A stretch of 64,000 nt of DNA from Dromiciops gliroides (GCF_019393635.1 NC_057866.1:122077897-122141896); one strand, 5' to 3'; shown: positions 23,055 through 34,852, counted from the stretch's first letter. Notes: generated by a model from the sequence alone, not told the origin. Program-made: numbers and translations.

Positions 23055-23989
23055 TCTCCATTTGACCTCCCTACAAAGGTTCATGGATTTGCACTAGGTA
23101 ACATCACCTTGATATCCAAAACCGAATTCATTCCTCTTCTCCTAGACTTTTCCCCTCTTCTAGATTGCCTTCTTTCTGTCAAAGGCACCACCCTCCTTCC
23201 AGTCCCTGAGGTTTGTAGTCTCAGCATTATCCTTGACTTTTCATTCATCCTCACCCCACATATCTAATCGGCTGCAAAATTTTGTCCTTCCTACCTTTAC
23301 AACACCTCTTGTATCTCACCCCTTCTCTTCACTCACATAGCTACCACCTGCCTTAGCTCACTCAGGCCCTTAGCACTTCTCAGCTAGGTTACTTTGACAG
23401 CAGTAATTGGTTTCTCTGCCTCAAGTCTCTTCCCACCCCAGTCCATCCTTCCTATTGCTGCCAAAGTATTTCCTAAAGAACAGATCTGACCATGTGTCCT
23501 CCCCTACTTGTCAATTCTAGTGGCTTTCCTATATGGCCTCACAGGATCAAATACAAACTCCTCTGTCTAGCTTTTAAAGCTTCAATCTATCTCTCTAGCC
23601 TCATTGGACACTACTTCTCCTCCCTCTCCCCTCCTCCCTCCCTCTTGTGATCCAGACAACTTGTCCTTCTCTTAATTCCTCACACATGACCCTCCCTCCA
23701 TCTCCCATCTCTCTGCCTATTCTACCTCCCTAGAAATGAATTCCCTTCTTACCACCACTTCAGAGGCCCTCTTTTCTTTTAAGATGCAAGCTGAAACCTT
23801 TCTGATCTTCCTCAATTTCTGTTCCCTCCCTCCTAAAGACCTTGTATTTAACTACTGTACATGGATGTGCACTTATATATGTATATACTACTACCATAAT
23901 TACTATACATTTGCACGAATATATTTATATGCTTGCATACACACAGACATACATATTTGTGGAAATATGTATATTTATGTGTGTGTGTG

Positions 23990-24035
<46 letters not shown>

Positions 24036-24200
24036 TATATATATATATTCTCTTTATATTTCTGTTACAGACATTTTTACATGTACTTGTCTCCATTAGA
24101 GTGTAAGCTCCTTGGAGGCAAAGGTTGTTTTCTTCTTTGTACTTGTATCTCCAGTGCCTAGCCTAGTGCATGGTACATAGTATGCATTTAATGAATTGAT
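23055..24200 (+). mobile_element. L2 LINE 3' region
   Basis: CATTATCCTTGACTTTTCATTC, TATTGCTGCCAAAGTATTTCC, TCAAATACAAACTCCTCTGTC and the terminal TGTAAGCTCCTTGGAGGCAAAGG ... GTACATAGTATGCATTTAATGAATTG are the 3' part of L2 in sense orientation. A TG/TA/CA microsatellite sits inside it. Confidence 0.75.
23960..24052. repeat. TG/TA/CA compound microsatellite
   Basis: (TG)n, (TA)n, (CA)n, (TA)n in succession, nearly self-complementary; could form a hairpin. Confidence 0.9.
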
Positions 24201-24204
24201 TGAT

Positions 24205-25030
24205 TATGGTCTAGTCTATGGAGTTGGGGATTTAGTAGATATACTCCTTGGTCACCATGAACTGGGGTGTGTTCTCTCACTTAAGGAACCCAGCCCTGAA
24301 TCGGGAGGGTTGGTCAAAAAGAAAAAACAAACCCCAAAACAACTTTCATTGCCCTATGGAAGGAAAGCTATCTCTCTCCACATTGCTACCCACTGCCTAG
24401 CAGAATGATTTGGCAAAGAGGAGTCAGTACCTCTCTCAACTGCTGCTACCTGCTGCCCAGGAAGTGGTAGTCCCTCAGAGTCCAGCCAAGGGAATAGGAA
24501 ATGGAGAAGCTTCTGCAAATACCAGATTTAGGGCCTCTGCTCTTTTCTAGAAGAGGGGTAGCATTACTTCAGCAAAGGAAGGAGCCTGGACAGATAAACC
24601 CAGCAAAGGAGAGACCTTCCCCTGCCAGCCTTTCTGTTGAACTGCCCAGTTCCATACAAAAGCCAATTATCAGTGAACCTCGAATTTGCTGCCTTGTCAA
24701 GATTTAACTTCATGGAATAAGATTCCCCTCTGAGGATAAGCTCATCACTTCTAAATTTACCATTGAGCCTTGATTGATAACACCCCCCTCAGCTTCCTCT
24801 TCCCTCTGATTGGAGGACTGAGCACCAAACCTTCCAATTCCTTCCTTATTGAGGACAGAAACTGGATTCTCAGCTCATTCCACTTTTCATCAGTTGCCCT
24901 GCCTGGTTTTAATTCCACAAAATACGATTCCCCCAAAGCCAACTACCCCTGGTGTCCTGTTCCCCAACCCCTATCCTGCCTCCTTTTGTGTGTTGTCTAC
25001 AGTGTTTAGATTGTAAGCTCCTTGATGAAC
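24205..25030. other. Unassigned; ends in an L2-like piece
   Basis: Mostly unrecognised. GTTTAGATTGTAAGCTCCTTGATGAACAGGG at 25004-25034 is an L2 end fragment, resumed after the SINE at 25214-25290. Confidence 0.45.
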
Positions 25031-25050
25031 AGGGACCATCTTTCTTTTTT

Positions 25051-25199
25051 TTTTTTTTTTTTTTTGCGGGGGCAATGGGGGTTAAGTGACTTGCCCAGGG
25101 TCACACAGCTAGTAAGTGTCAAGTGTCTGAGGCCGGCTTTGAACTCAGGTACTCCTGATCAGGGCCAGTGCTTAACCACTGCGCCATCTAGCTGCTCCA
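25051..25199 (-). mobile_element. SINE, antisense, inside an L2 end
   Basis: CATCTTTCTTTTTT at 25037-25050 and 25200-25213. L2 text (ACAGGGAC before, AGCTTAATAAATATTTATTG after) continues across it. Confidence 0.95.
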
Positions 25200-25294
25200 C
25201 ATCTTTCTTTTTTATAAATTGTAACCCCAGAGCTTAGTATAGCGCCTGGACATTCGTAGGAGCTTAATAAATATTTATTGGGATTGGACTAGAT

Positions 25295-27415
25295 TGTACT
25301 TTGTGAGGGACAATTCCAAGAAAGACATTTTAGGCCCACAATCCAGAAGTATGGGTTGCCTTGTCCACATGTGTTCTTTGTTACCATCTTACTTTTAAGT
25401 CTGTAATATCTCTCTCACTGCAGCCACTGTATGTTTTTGAGGGGAGAATTCATCTCAGTTTATGGGTTTGATGTTATGAAATTATTGTTCTTCTTGCTTT
25501 GTCTTTTTTTTCCCACAAAAGCCATCCCCAAGAACCATGAGAGTCTTAGCAGCTACCCCTTTAGTGACCCAACCTGCTAACATAAGGGAGTTGGGGAGAT
25601 GTGATAACTGACTTACTGAACCCCTATTTTATTGGATTTCTATTTTATTCCAAACAGTATTAATCAGTTTGATGTGATTCCATAGGGGTAGTGATTACAA
25701 GTTTCTGATAGGTAGGCCTGAGACCTGTGAATTGCAAATTGTAAGTTCAGTTGCTAAATTATAGGAAGCTAACTAGAAGAGCCCACCCTTGTTCTTCCTT
25801 ACTATGGTGACCAAGCCCAAGCATGGCAGAGGTGATTCAATTACATGAAAAGCCCTCCACCCTGCCAGTTATTTTTTGTTGCTCCTCTATCCCTCTTCAT
25901 CCCTTTATTGCCCAACATGGGAAGATGACCATGAGCACTTGGCCAATGAGTAACCCTAGTTGTTGGCCTTCAGCCTGCCTTGCTATTGGCCATCAACTTA
26001 TATGGATGTTTTGGCATCTGTTTATCCAGCCCAGCCCATGGATGTGCTCATCAGCTTGGTAGGACCTCAGAAAGGTCGACAGATCTGTTAAGGTCTGCTC
26101 TCCAGCCCATTTGTCACCCAATGGGATTCTATATTTTCTGTAGGATGCCCCCCCCAGGGTCAAATGGGCAAGTTCTATCAGCCAATAAGATTCTGTGTTT
26201 TTGGTCTGCTTCACCCTATACATGTCTGGGTATCCAGCACCATAAAATTAAGGCCCTGGAGAAAAGGATTATCTCATAATTGTGTCTATTTCATTAGAGG
26301 GGAACCTTTAATAAGGTGCCATTGGCTCAGAACTCTGCCTCAGTGGTTTTTCTTGCAGATTGGGACATTTTGAAATCCTACAGGGAGTAAGCCAAGGAGC
26401 TGAGGTTGGGGAAAATTCTGCCACATATGTAATAAGAGAGTTCAACTTGAGTTTCTTCCAGATAAGATTCTCTTAAGAAATTAGTTTTAAGCATGTTAAG
26501 TTTAAAGTGATTGAGGAGAAAAAGCATATGAAAAAGAACTATCCAGCAGCAGTACTTCTCTGGGTACCACTAGTAATAACTTCCCCTTTGTCACTCCTAG
26601 AAGGAGGTACAGATAGCTAAAACAGGTTTGTATTACTTTTTAAAAGACAACCAGATAAGATAGTTATCTAATGATAAAATGGGGCATACTTCTTTTTGTC
26701 TTTTTCATTTATTTTATTATGAGCTTATCTTTAAATGTCTTTTGTTTAACTTTGTTCTGAGGTGGCCATGACATTTTTTTAAATGGTACTTTTTATCCAT
26801 TCTTTTGTTTGATACTATCTTAAGAAGACATTCTGGCTTGTTTTGGAGGAAGGAGACTAAAATATCAGGTGATTCTTTTGGATACATAGCTCTGGGTATG
26901 CTGGATTCCAACTGAGACAGCACTGCAGTGAAGACAAAACACTCCAACATTCCAGGATTCACCAGTGTATTAACGTCTTATAAAATAGAATTGCAAATTG
27001 GTTTTTGTTTGCTTGCTTCTTTGTTTAAGAATTCAGGGAAAGATAAACCAGGAGAGTTCATTTCCATATTGTACCACATAGTTAGGCAAGTTTTAGGGGT
27101 ATATCTAACCTGGAAATGTTTGTTTTCCTTCCTCCTCCATTTGCCCCATCCAGCTTTCCAATCAGAAAAATGAGAGAAAGATAGACATGATAAAGCTGAT
27201 TTCATGTCCCTTCCAGCTCTAAAATGCTGACTCAAGCGCTTTTTAAAGACAAAACCATTTCTTACCACTAGATGGTACCTAACAGCTTTTGTGTAGTATA
27301 CTACACAAGCAATATACTGTCCTTTTCTCTTTTCACCAAACTAATTGCTACCATAGTCATATACTGGAACCTCTTTACAATAGCCATATCATGATTTCAT
27401 CCAATTATGTAGTTC
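25295..27415. other. Unassigned 2.1 kb
   Basis: Longest stretch without a recognised young repeat. Several frames of 70-99 codons are open at 25823-26373, but none has a motif. Parts could be an old LTR; I cannot support it. Confidence 0.35.
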
Positions 27416-27420
27416 ATTTA

Positions 27421-27960
27421 TTGTTGTTGTAGTTTGTCCTTTGTTTTCAAAGAGGACCAATTGGCATCATGGGATGATGTCTTGATTTCTGTCTGAATTG
27501 GATTTAAGTGAGGCAGAGTTGCACAAAGTCATCAGCCTCATTCTCTCTTCCAGAGTTATCAAAGTCCAGTGGCAAGACAAAGATCAGAATAACTGGTGAT
27601 GACCCGGGATGTAAAATCCTCAGTTTTTTATGTCTGACCAAGCTCTAAGTGCTCCACAAAGTCTACTTCAGTTGCCTTCATGGACACTGGAACAAATTGT
27701 TCTCATCCACTCATTTCACCAGGGGTAAGTATTCACATGCCTTGGGGTGGATAGCTCCCTAAATGGCCAATGGGTCTGAAGCCTGTTGGTGATGTTTAGT
27801 CTGTCTGCTAAATGGTTCAACTGGTATGAAGCTGCTGTACATGTTACAGCTTCTTGGGGCCACAGATAAGAGTTGGATGAAAGGTGGATACCAAAGGTGG
27901 ATGAGCACCCCTGAAAAGGAATGGCAAGTCCTTACCCAGAAATGCTAAGCTAAACACCTG
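27421..27960 (-). mobile_element. Composite LINE-tail SINE or LINE 3' end, antisense
   Basis: TTGTTGTTGTAGTTTGTCCT then TTCAAAGAGGACCAATTGGC is the complement of the end of the LINE at 50.5 kb. It continues through CAGTGGCAAGACAAAGATCA into text shared with no other copy here. Confidence 0.7.
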
Positions 27961-28079
27961 AATACCTCATATACCCCATTTCATTTACTACTTGTTAGTG
28001 AAGCCCCCTTTGATGAATTCAGGAAGATCTTCCTTTTACTTGGCTCTACTCTATATACAAGTAGTATACCCAGGTTCCT

Positions 28080-28835
28080 TGAAATTCTAATTCAGTACAT
28101 TTAATAAAACTTTACTAAGCACTGATGAAGTACAAAAAGCACTCACTTGATCCCTCTGTCCCCACTGCTATCATCCATATCTCTCCTACCTTTTATGGCT
28201 AAGCATGTCAGAAGGCATCTCCAACTGATATCTTCACTTTCTTTCCTCTCACTCTTTTTTAAACTTTCTACCTTATGGCTTTTTACCTCATCATTCAACA
28301 GAAATTGCTTCTCCAAAGTTATCAATAATCCCTTAACTGCCAAATCTAATTGCCCTTTCTTAAACCTCATTGATCACCCTCTTCTCCTTGATATGTTATC
28401 TTCTCTAGGTTTCCATGAACCTGTTCTATTCTGATTCTCCTTTAACTTTTGTGTCTCTATATTCTGGTCATACCTCCTAACTGTATGTGTCTCCAGGATT
28501 CAGTCCTAGACCCTCTTTCCTTCTCCTTTTTTACTGTTTCATTTGGCAAATCTCATCAACTTCCATTCAGTTATAGTTATCATTTCTATGCTATGATTCT
28601 CAAATCAATTTATTCAATCCAACTTCTCTCTTAACTTCCAAACTTGCATCTCCAACTGCCTCTTAGACACAGCTCAAACCAGATGGCCAGTAGACACCTT
28701 AAACTCAACTTGTCTAAAACAGAATTCATTGTCTTTCTCCAAAACCTTGTCCCTCTTCTGAATAGCCCAATCACTGTTTTCCCAGTCATCCAGACTCAAA
28801 CCCTAGCTGCTATCCTCAACACTGTGACATTTAAA
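28080..28835 (+). mobile_element. L2 LINE, ORF2 region
   Basis: CTTGATCCCTCTGTCCCCAC, then CTTCTCCAAAGTTATCAATAATCCC, GATCACCCTCTTCTCCTTGATA, TGCATCTCCAACTGCCTC and CTTAAACTCAACTTGTCTAA follow the L2 reverse transcriptase region in order. The translation is broken by stops and frameshifts. Confidence 0.8.
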
Positions 28836-28884
28836 AAGGCCAAGAGACATAATTTCTGGGTTAAATTAGTATATTTTATTATAA

Positions 28885-29210
28885 TGCTATTGTTGGTATT
28901 GGTGTTTGTCCTGCACTTCTCAAAGAGGACTAGAACATCAGGAAATTGATGTCAAGACTTACAATGAATCGGATTTAAGTGAGGAAGAATGTGGGAAGTC
29001 ACTAGCCTCACTCTCATCTTCAGAGCCTCTGGGTCCAGTAGCAAGATATATATCAAGAAAACTTGAGATGTCCCTAATACTATGGGAGACCACTGGCCTT
29101 TTAAACTAAGGTTTCCCAACCCAGGTCTGTTTACCTGAGGGCAAACACCCATTCAGTGATTAAGGCTAGGTAAGAAAGGAGGCAAACAAAGTCCTCTTTA
29201 CCTAGTCCAA
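28885..29210 (-). mobile_element. Composite SINE with LINE-like tail, antisense
   Basis: GGTGTTTGTCCTGCACTTCTC and AAAGAGGACTAGAACATCAGG at the tail end, then GGTCCAGTAGCAAGATAT, then CATTCAGTGATTAAGGCTAGG. Confidence 0.75.
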
Positions 29211-29214
29211 AAAA

Positions 29215-29560
29215 AAAAAATAGATAGATGGGGGTAGAGGAGGTTTCTGGCCAAAAGAGATATAATGGCTTTTTAGACTCATTCCTGAGGACATCAACGA
29301 GGCCAAACAATGACAAAATGAGGTCTGGGCTATAGACCTATAAAAGAGATAAGTCACACTCTTGAATGTCAAAGACCCTCTTAGCAAGAAATTCAAGACT
29401 TATTATGGCCCTTGGGAGAGTAGGTGTTCCAGAGGGAGCTATCAACTCTGATTGATTTACAAGTAATGAGCGAATGAATATTGCAATGAAAGGCTGTACC
29501 TGGTCTAATGAACTTTTGATTGTCATTACTTCTAAATTTACCCCCCACACCTTGGGCAAA
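29215..29560. other. Unassigned sequence
   Basis: Nothing recognised apart from short A and GATA runs at the left edge. Confidence 0.4.
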
Positions 29561-29590
29561 TCTTTTTTTAATAGTATTTTTTTTCCAATT

Positions 29591-30093
29591 TGTGAGGAAA
29601 AGAATCCTGTTCAATAATCTCTGGAACTCAGTGGTGGTGATGTGTCAAAGGCTCATTATTTGTCCATTCTCATGAGAATGGGCAACCTAGTGTGCAGCTG
29701 GTGGGTAGCAAAGAATGGGGGCTCGAAGGCCCCATTTTAAACCCTAGTCCCTAACATGAATGGGCCCTCCCCTTTTTCATCATTGGTCCAATTACTCAAG
29801 GGTTACAATATACACGCAAAAACTAGCTAACCAGAATGCAGTATTCTTTGGGTTCTTAGCCAATGGGGGAAGGTAACACGGAGGCATTTCTTCAATCTTC
29901 CCTTATATGGACATAGCCCAGGAGCTGACCTAATTGAGACCAACTCAAGGCACCTTGAACCAATGTGACCTTGTTTGCTACAGGGTAAGGAGGGAAAAGG
30001 ACCACTTTTTCCTCAACAGGTCTGGAGGAGTGTAATTTGAAATGGTGACTATTATATTCTTATTGAGAGGAGACCATTGCCCATTTCCTCACA
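29591..30093 (-). mobile_element. Solo LTR, family A, antisense
   Basis: Starts TGTGAGGAAAAG and ends TTTCCTCACA, with a perfect 5-bp target duplication CAATT at 29586-29590 and 30094-30098. Reverse-complemented it aligns along its length with the LTRs at 32308 and 38146. It sits in the end of an antisense L1. No internal retroviral sequence adjoins it. Confidence 0.88.
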
Positions 30094-31226
30094 CAATTAC
30101 ATGTAAAAGTAGTTTTCAACATTACTTTTTTTTTCATTTATTAAGATTTTTATTTTTCCCAATTACATATAAAAACAATTTTAATGTCCATTTAAAAAAA
30201 ACTCTGTGCTCAGAATTCTTCTTCCTCCCTCCCCCCCCTTAAGAGGCAAGCTATTCAATATAAGTTATACATGTATAGTCATGCAGAACATTTCAATATT
30301 AGTCAGGTTGTAAAAGACAAGAGCCAAAAAACTCAAGAAAAATAACTTTAAAAAATTTTGCTTCAATCTGTATTGTTAAGGGCTAAATTCTAGCTAAACT
30401 GTCTAAAATATCTAATGAGTGGTCGCCAATAATTATAAGCTTTAGCAAGAGTTAGACTTTTAAGCATTTATTAAGGAGAATAAGAATTTGGTAAAGAGAG
30501 AGAAAGGCCTACCTTCATCTATCTATTAAAGGGAGAGCAGGTTTCTAGCTCCCTTCTCTGCCAGAGTCCCCAGGAAAAAAAGAGGAGTGAGAACTGAGCG
30601 CCAGTCTCTTCCTTCCTTCCTCCTCCCACTAGCCCGCGTCACTTCCTGATGCCAAGAAAAGACTCCTGGTCTTGCCCTCAAAGACCTTCGTGGGCGGACT
30701 CTTCTACCAGTAAGTCTCCAGCAGGTGGCGTCATTCAATCGTTACAGTATTCAGACACCATCAGTTCTTTCTGTGGAGATAGATAGCATTTTTCATCATA
30801 AATCCTTCAGAATTGTCTTGAATCATTTATATTGCTGAGAATAGCAAAGTCATTCACAGCTAATCAATCTATAATATTGCTGTTACTCTGTACACAGTAC
30901 AACTCACTTTGCATCAGTTCATGTAAGTCTCTCCAGGTTTTTTCTGAGAGCATCCTGATTATCATTTCCTATAGCACAATAGTGTTCCATCATAATAACA
31001 TCCCACATTTTGTTCAGCCATTCCCCAATTGATGGGCATCCCCTCAATTTTAAATTCTTTGCACCGGGAAAGAGCTGCCATAAATACCTTTGTACATATA
31101 GGTCCTTTAACCCTTTGCTTTTTATCTCTTTTTGGATATCAACCTAGTAGTGGCATTACTGGGTCAAAAAGCATACATAGTTCTACATACAGCCCCTGGC
31201 CATAATTCCAGACTGCTCCACAGAAT
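30094..31226 (-). mobile_element. L1 3' region, antisense, split by an LTR
   Basis: TTCCCAATTACATATAAAAACA, TTGCATCAGTTCATGTAAGTCT and TTCCCCAATTGATGGGCATCCCC in antisense L1 order. An LTR occupies 30374-30746, and the L1 text resumes cleanly at GTATTCAGACACCATCAG. Confidence 0.8.
30374..30746 (-). mobile_element. Solo LTR, family F, antisense
   Basis: TGTTAAGGGC at the left end and GTTACA at the right (sense: TGTAAC ... CTTAACA). 4-bp target duplication GTAT at 30370-30373 and 30747-30750. The polyadenylation signal is antisense TTTATT at 30467-30472. More GC-rich in U3 than its surroundings, with several CpGs, so probably not very old. Confidence 0.9.
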
Positions 31227-31514
31227 GGTGCTAAAGCTTCTAATTTACAAGTAAGAAATATATTAGAAACCCCAGCTAATTTTCCCTAAACTTGGGACAG
31301 AAATAAGGTGACCACATGTGTTTTACTCGCCACAATATTCCTTTGAATCCCTGATATGTCTGTTCTGTTGTCAGGTCATCTTTGGTTTTGCCTTTCACAA
31401 GAGAAAACCCCTTCTGATGAATTCTAAGCCCATGTTAATACTGTTACTACCAGAACAGTACAGGTAGCTTGGATTGTTAATAATTAAAAGTGGGGTTGCA
31501 GTGAGGACAGCTAG
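31227..31514 (+). other. Templated duplicate of 33948-34233
   Basis: About 97 percent identical by eye to the later segment (about seven substitutions and two single-base indels). It holds the U5 end of LTR family B, unique flank, and the first bases of a SINE, and is wedged inside an antisense L1. Confidence 0.9.
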
Positions 31515-32307
31515 TATCAGTCCACAACCCTACCAACAGTGCATCAATGTCTCATCTTCCCCACATCCCCCAATACACCTGTTATTTTTTTTTTTCATTT
31601 TTTTTCTTTTCTTTCTTTTTTTTTTTTTGCTGGGCAATGAGGTTTAAGTGACTTGCCCAGGGTCACACAGCTAGTAAGTGTCAAGTGTCTGAGCTGGATT
31701 TGAACTCAGGGTCCTCCTGAATCCAGGGCCAGTAACTTTACCACTGTACCATCTAGCTGCCCCTACACCTGTCATTTTCCTCTGCTCTACCACTATCCAA
31801 TCAACATTCATTTTTGTAAGATTTTGAGTTCCAAATTTTTCTTCCTTCCTCTCTTCCCTTCCCCTCCCGAAGTCAGCAAGCATTACAATCATGTTAAATA
31901 TATTCCACATTAATCATGTTGTGAGAGAAGAAAGAAAGAAGAAACAATGTTGCTGTTTACTGTGTACAGTGTTCTCTTGGTCATACTCACTTTACTCAGT
32001 ATTGTTCATGTAAACCTTTCTAGGTTTTTCTGAAATCTTCCTGCTATCAATTCTTACAGCACAATAGTATTCCATTGCATTCAATATACCACAACTTGTT
32101 TAGACATTCCCCAATTGATGGGCATCCCTTCAATTTCCAATTTGCCACCACAAAAAGAGCATTTTTGAACATATGGATCCTTTTCTTTTTTTTTATGATA
32201 AATAGTATACTTTGATCTGCATTCGGACTCCATAGTTCTTTTTCTGGATTTGGAGAGCATTTTCCATTATAAGTCTTTTGGAATCACCTGGATCTTTGTA
32301 TTGCTGA
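31515..32307 (-). mobile_element. L1 3' region, antisense (two pieces)
   Basis: CAGTCCACAACCCTACCAACAG resumes the L1 broken at 31226. A second antisense L1 end follows from about 31785, and a third start (TATACTTTGATCTGCATTC) near 32210. A SINE lies at 31589-31763. Confidence 0.75.
31589..31763 (-). mobile_element. SINE, antisense, expanded T tail
   Basis: TACACCTGT(T/C)ATTTT at 31574-31588 and 31764-31778. Confidence 0.94.
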
Positions 32308-32782
32308 TGTGAGGAAATGGGTAATGGTCTCCTCTCAATAAGGATATAACCATCACCATTCAAATTACACTTCTTCAGACTTGTTTGAGGACAAAGGTCT
32401 CAGTCCCCCCCTTCTCTCCCCTCCTGCTAACAGGTCACAAGGTTCAAATAGTACTGAGCTGGTCTCAACTCGGTCATCTCCCTGGAGGATTGAAGGAATG
32501 TCCCTGTATACCCTCCCCATTACCTAAGAACTCAAAGAATAATTGTGGAAATTAGGGTTAAGAATATGTGTTCATGTTAGCTAACTTTCCCAAGTAGATT
32601 GTAACCCTTGAGTAATCCAGCCAGTGATGAAAAGGGAGGGTCCATTCGTGTTAGGGACTAGAGGTTAAACGGGACCTGCGAGATCCCATTCTTTGCACCC
32701 CACCAGCTGCACACTGGGGTGCCCTTTATCTCGCTGCCGCTGAGTTCCAGAGAATTATTGAGAAGGGGTCTTTCCTTCTCAA
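32308..32782 (+). mobile_element. LTR, family A, sense
   Basis: Starts TGTGAGGAAATGGG inside antisense L1 and aligns with the other two A copies through GAGTTCCAGAGAATTATTGAG. The right end (CTTTCCTTCTCA) is imprecise and no target duplication is seen. The L1 does not resume after it, so this may be an LTR plus deletion rather than a simple solo LTR. Confidence 0.8.
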
Positions 32783-32983
32783 GGAAGTTACATGAATATT
32801 TTGACCCTCAGTCACCTGGAACAATTAAGTCTTGAGGATGGTATATCATGGTCTTTTTACAGACAAACTAGCCTGGCCTATAGGTCAGGGACCTTAGTAG
32901 ATATTGTGTTGGGTAAAGAGGTGGAAAAATACTGGGTCCTTGGATTTCCTCTATTAAAGAATTAAAATTCACACAGGTCCTGG

Positions 32984-33143
32984 TTTTGGGGGAGGTTTGG
33001 GGAGGAGGAGGAAATGAGGGTTAAGTGAACTTTCCCAGGGTCACAACAGCTAATAAGTGTCAAGTGTCTAAATCCAGATTTGAACTCAGGTCCTCCTGAA
33101 TCCACAGCCGGTGCTTTATCCATTGAGCCACCTAGCTGCCCCC
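32984..33143 (-). mobile_element. SINE, antisense
   Basis: Diverged tail (GGTTTTGGGGGAGGTTTGGGG) but typical head complement CCACCTAGCTGCCCCC. Confidence 0.9.
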
Positions 33144-33486
33144 AAAAGCAAGGTTTTTATTCAGCACAAGGAGATGTGGCCAGGAGAAAAGTCTAGAACT
33201 TTGACCTAAATGAACCAGAAGAAGTCTTTATAGAAGGTAGATTGGGTGACCACCTAAAAATGAAAAGTTCCTTTTTGGGGTGGGGTGGGGAAAGCCTGGA
33301 TGTTTGTCATATTCCTGAGAGTCCAGGGAAATTTTTTTGAAATTATGGTCTTGACCTTTGGGGTTATCTCCTGGCTCGGACCAGGTTGTGGACATACCCT
33401 AATTGACATTCCTGCTATAGAATTTTATCTCTCCTTACTTCTTCAGTATGTCCGTCCTGATATCTAGTTGGTCAATCTAAACTTTA
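33144..33486. other. Unassigned sequence
   Basis: Nothing recognised; ends at the target site of the next LTR. Confidence 0.4.
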
Positions 33487-33490
33487 ATAT

Positions 33491-34055
33491 TGTGAGAAAA
33501 TAATGGGTTTTGGGAAGCCCAGAGGCCACCACTGGAGAGAATAATATTGGGATTGATTGGATTGACTTTGCTGATTGACTCACTTGGAGTTAACTTGATT
33601 GGTACCACACCTACCTGAAGGCCTGGCCTTCAGGGTGTGTGTTCTCCAAACTCTGACCTTTGGACTTGTAAACTGCCCTCAAGTCCAGTAAACCAATAGA
33701 CTTGAATGATGCTAGACAATTAGCTTTGAGCAGTGTGGAAGGGTTGCCTCCCCTCTGGACCCAGAGGAAGCTTCTAATCTCAGTTAGGGTCTCACATGCC
33801 CTCTGGAGGAGGACTTGGAGAAGGAAGCAGGCCAGGCTGAGCTGTTATCTCTCCTCTAGGGTAGATAGGCTTCTTAACTTTCTGAGCCAAGTGTTCTCTC
33901 TTTACTAATATTTGGTGTGCTTTAATAAATGCTTAATGCCCAAAACTGGTGCTAAAGTTTCTAATTTACAAGTAAGAAATATATTAGAAACCCCAGCTAA
34001 TTTTCCCTAAACTTGGGACAGAAATAAGGTGACCACATGTGTTTTACTCACCACA
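33491..34055 (+). mobile_element. Solo LTR, family B, sense
   Basis: Starts TGTGAGAAAATAATGGG and ends TTACTCACCACA, with 4-bp target duplication ATAT at 33487-33490 and 34056-34059. AATAAA at 33924-33929. Its U5 end is duplicated at 31227. Confidence 0.88.
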
Positions 34056-34222
34056 ATATTCCTTTGAATCCCTGATATGTCTGTTCTATTGTCAGGTCAT
34101 CTTTGGTTTTGCCTTTCACAGGAGAAACCCCTTCTGATGAATTCTAAGCCCATGTTAATACTGTTACTACCAGAACAGTACAGGTAGCTTGGATTGTAAT
34201 AGTTAAAAGTGGCGTTGCAGTG

Positions 34223-34370
34223 GGGACAGCTAGGTGGCACAGTGGATAAAGCACTGGCCCTGGATTCAGGAGGACCTGAGTTCAAATCCAGTCTCAGACA
34301 CTTGACACTTACTAGCTGTGTGACCTTGGGCAAGTCACTTAAACCCTCATTGCCCCCCCCCCAAAAAAAA
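34223..34370 (+). mobile_element. SINE, sense
   Basis: GTGGCGTTGCAGTG at 34209-34222 and GTGGTGCTGCAGTG at 34371-34384. Its first 11 bases are also present at the end of the 31227-31514 duplicate. Confidence 0.95.
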
Positions 34371-34384
34371 GTGGTGCTGCAGTG

Positions 34385-34667
34385 ACCTTACTCTAGGCAT
34401 GATAAGGTTTAAAGCTCCCCTGTTAGAACCTAGGATTCCAGGGGGCAGAATCTGAATTCTGGGGGAAGTTGTGAGGGCCAGAGTACAGTTGGCATATTTG
34501 GAAATAGCTAGGAACACATCATAGATAGATGAAAATATAAAAGTGGAAATTAATATGAATCTAAAAACTCTTTGCTGTCTCTGATAATAAATATGAACTA
34601 GTTACTAGGGCACTAATCATTCTCAGTGTGTCACCCATAGCAGTTCTAGGTATAATTCCATTGCATT
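34385..34667. other. Unassigned sequence
   Basis: Nothing recognised. Confidence 0.4.
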
Positions 34668-34680
34668 CATATTTGAATTT

Positions 34681-34839
34681 GTTTGGGGGTTTTTTTGGGG
34701 GCGGGGCAGGGCAATGGGGGTTAAGTGACTTGCCCAGGGTCACACAGCTAGTAAGTGTCAAGTGTCTGAGACTAGCTTTGAACTCAGGTCCTCCTGAATC
34801 CAGGGCCAGTGCTTTACCACTGCGCCACCTAGCTGCCCC
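34681..34839 (-). mobile_element. SINE, antisense
   Basis: CA(T/C)ATTTGAATTT on both sides. Confidence 0.94.
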
Positions 34840-34852
34840 CCACATTTGAATT

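Noticed and set aside
23736-24161. 141-codon frame with repeating Tyr/Ile/His/Thr
   Set aside because: It translates the TG/TA/CA microsatellite inside an L2.
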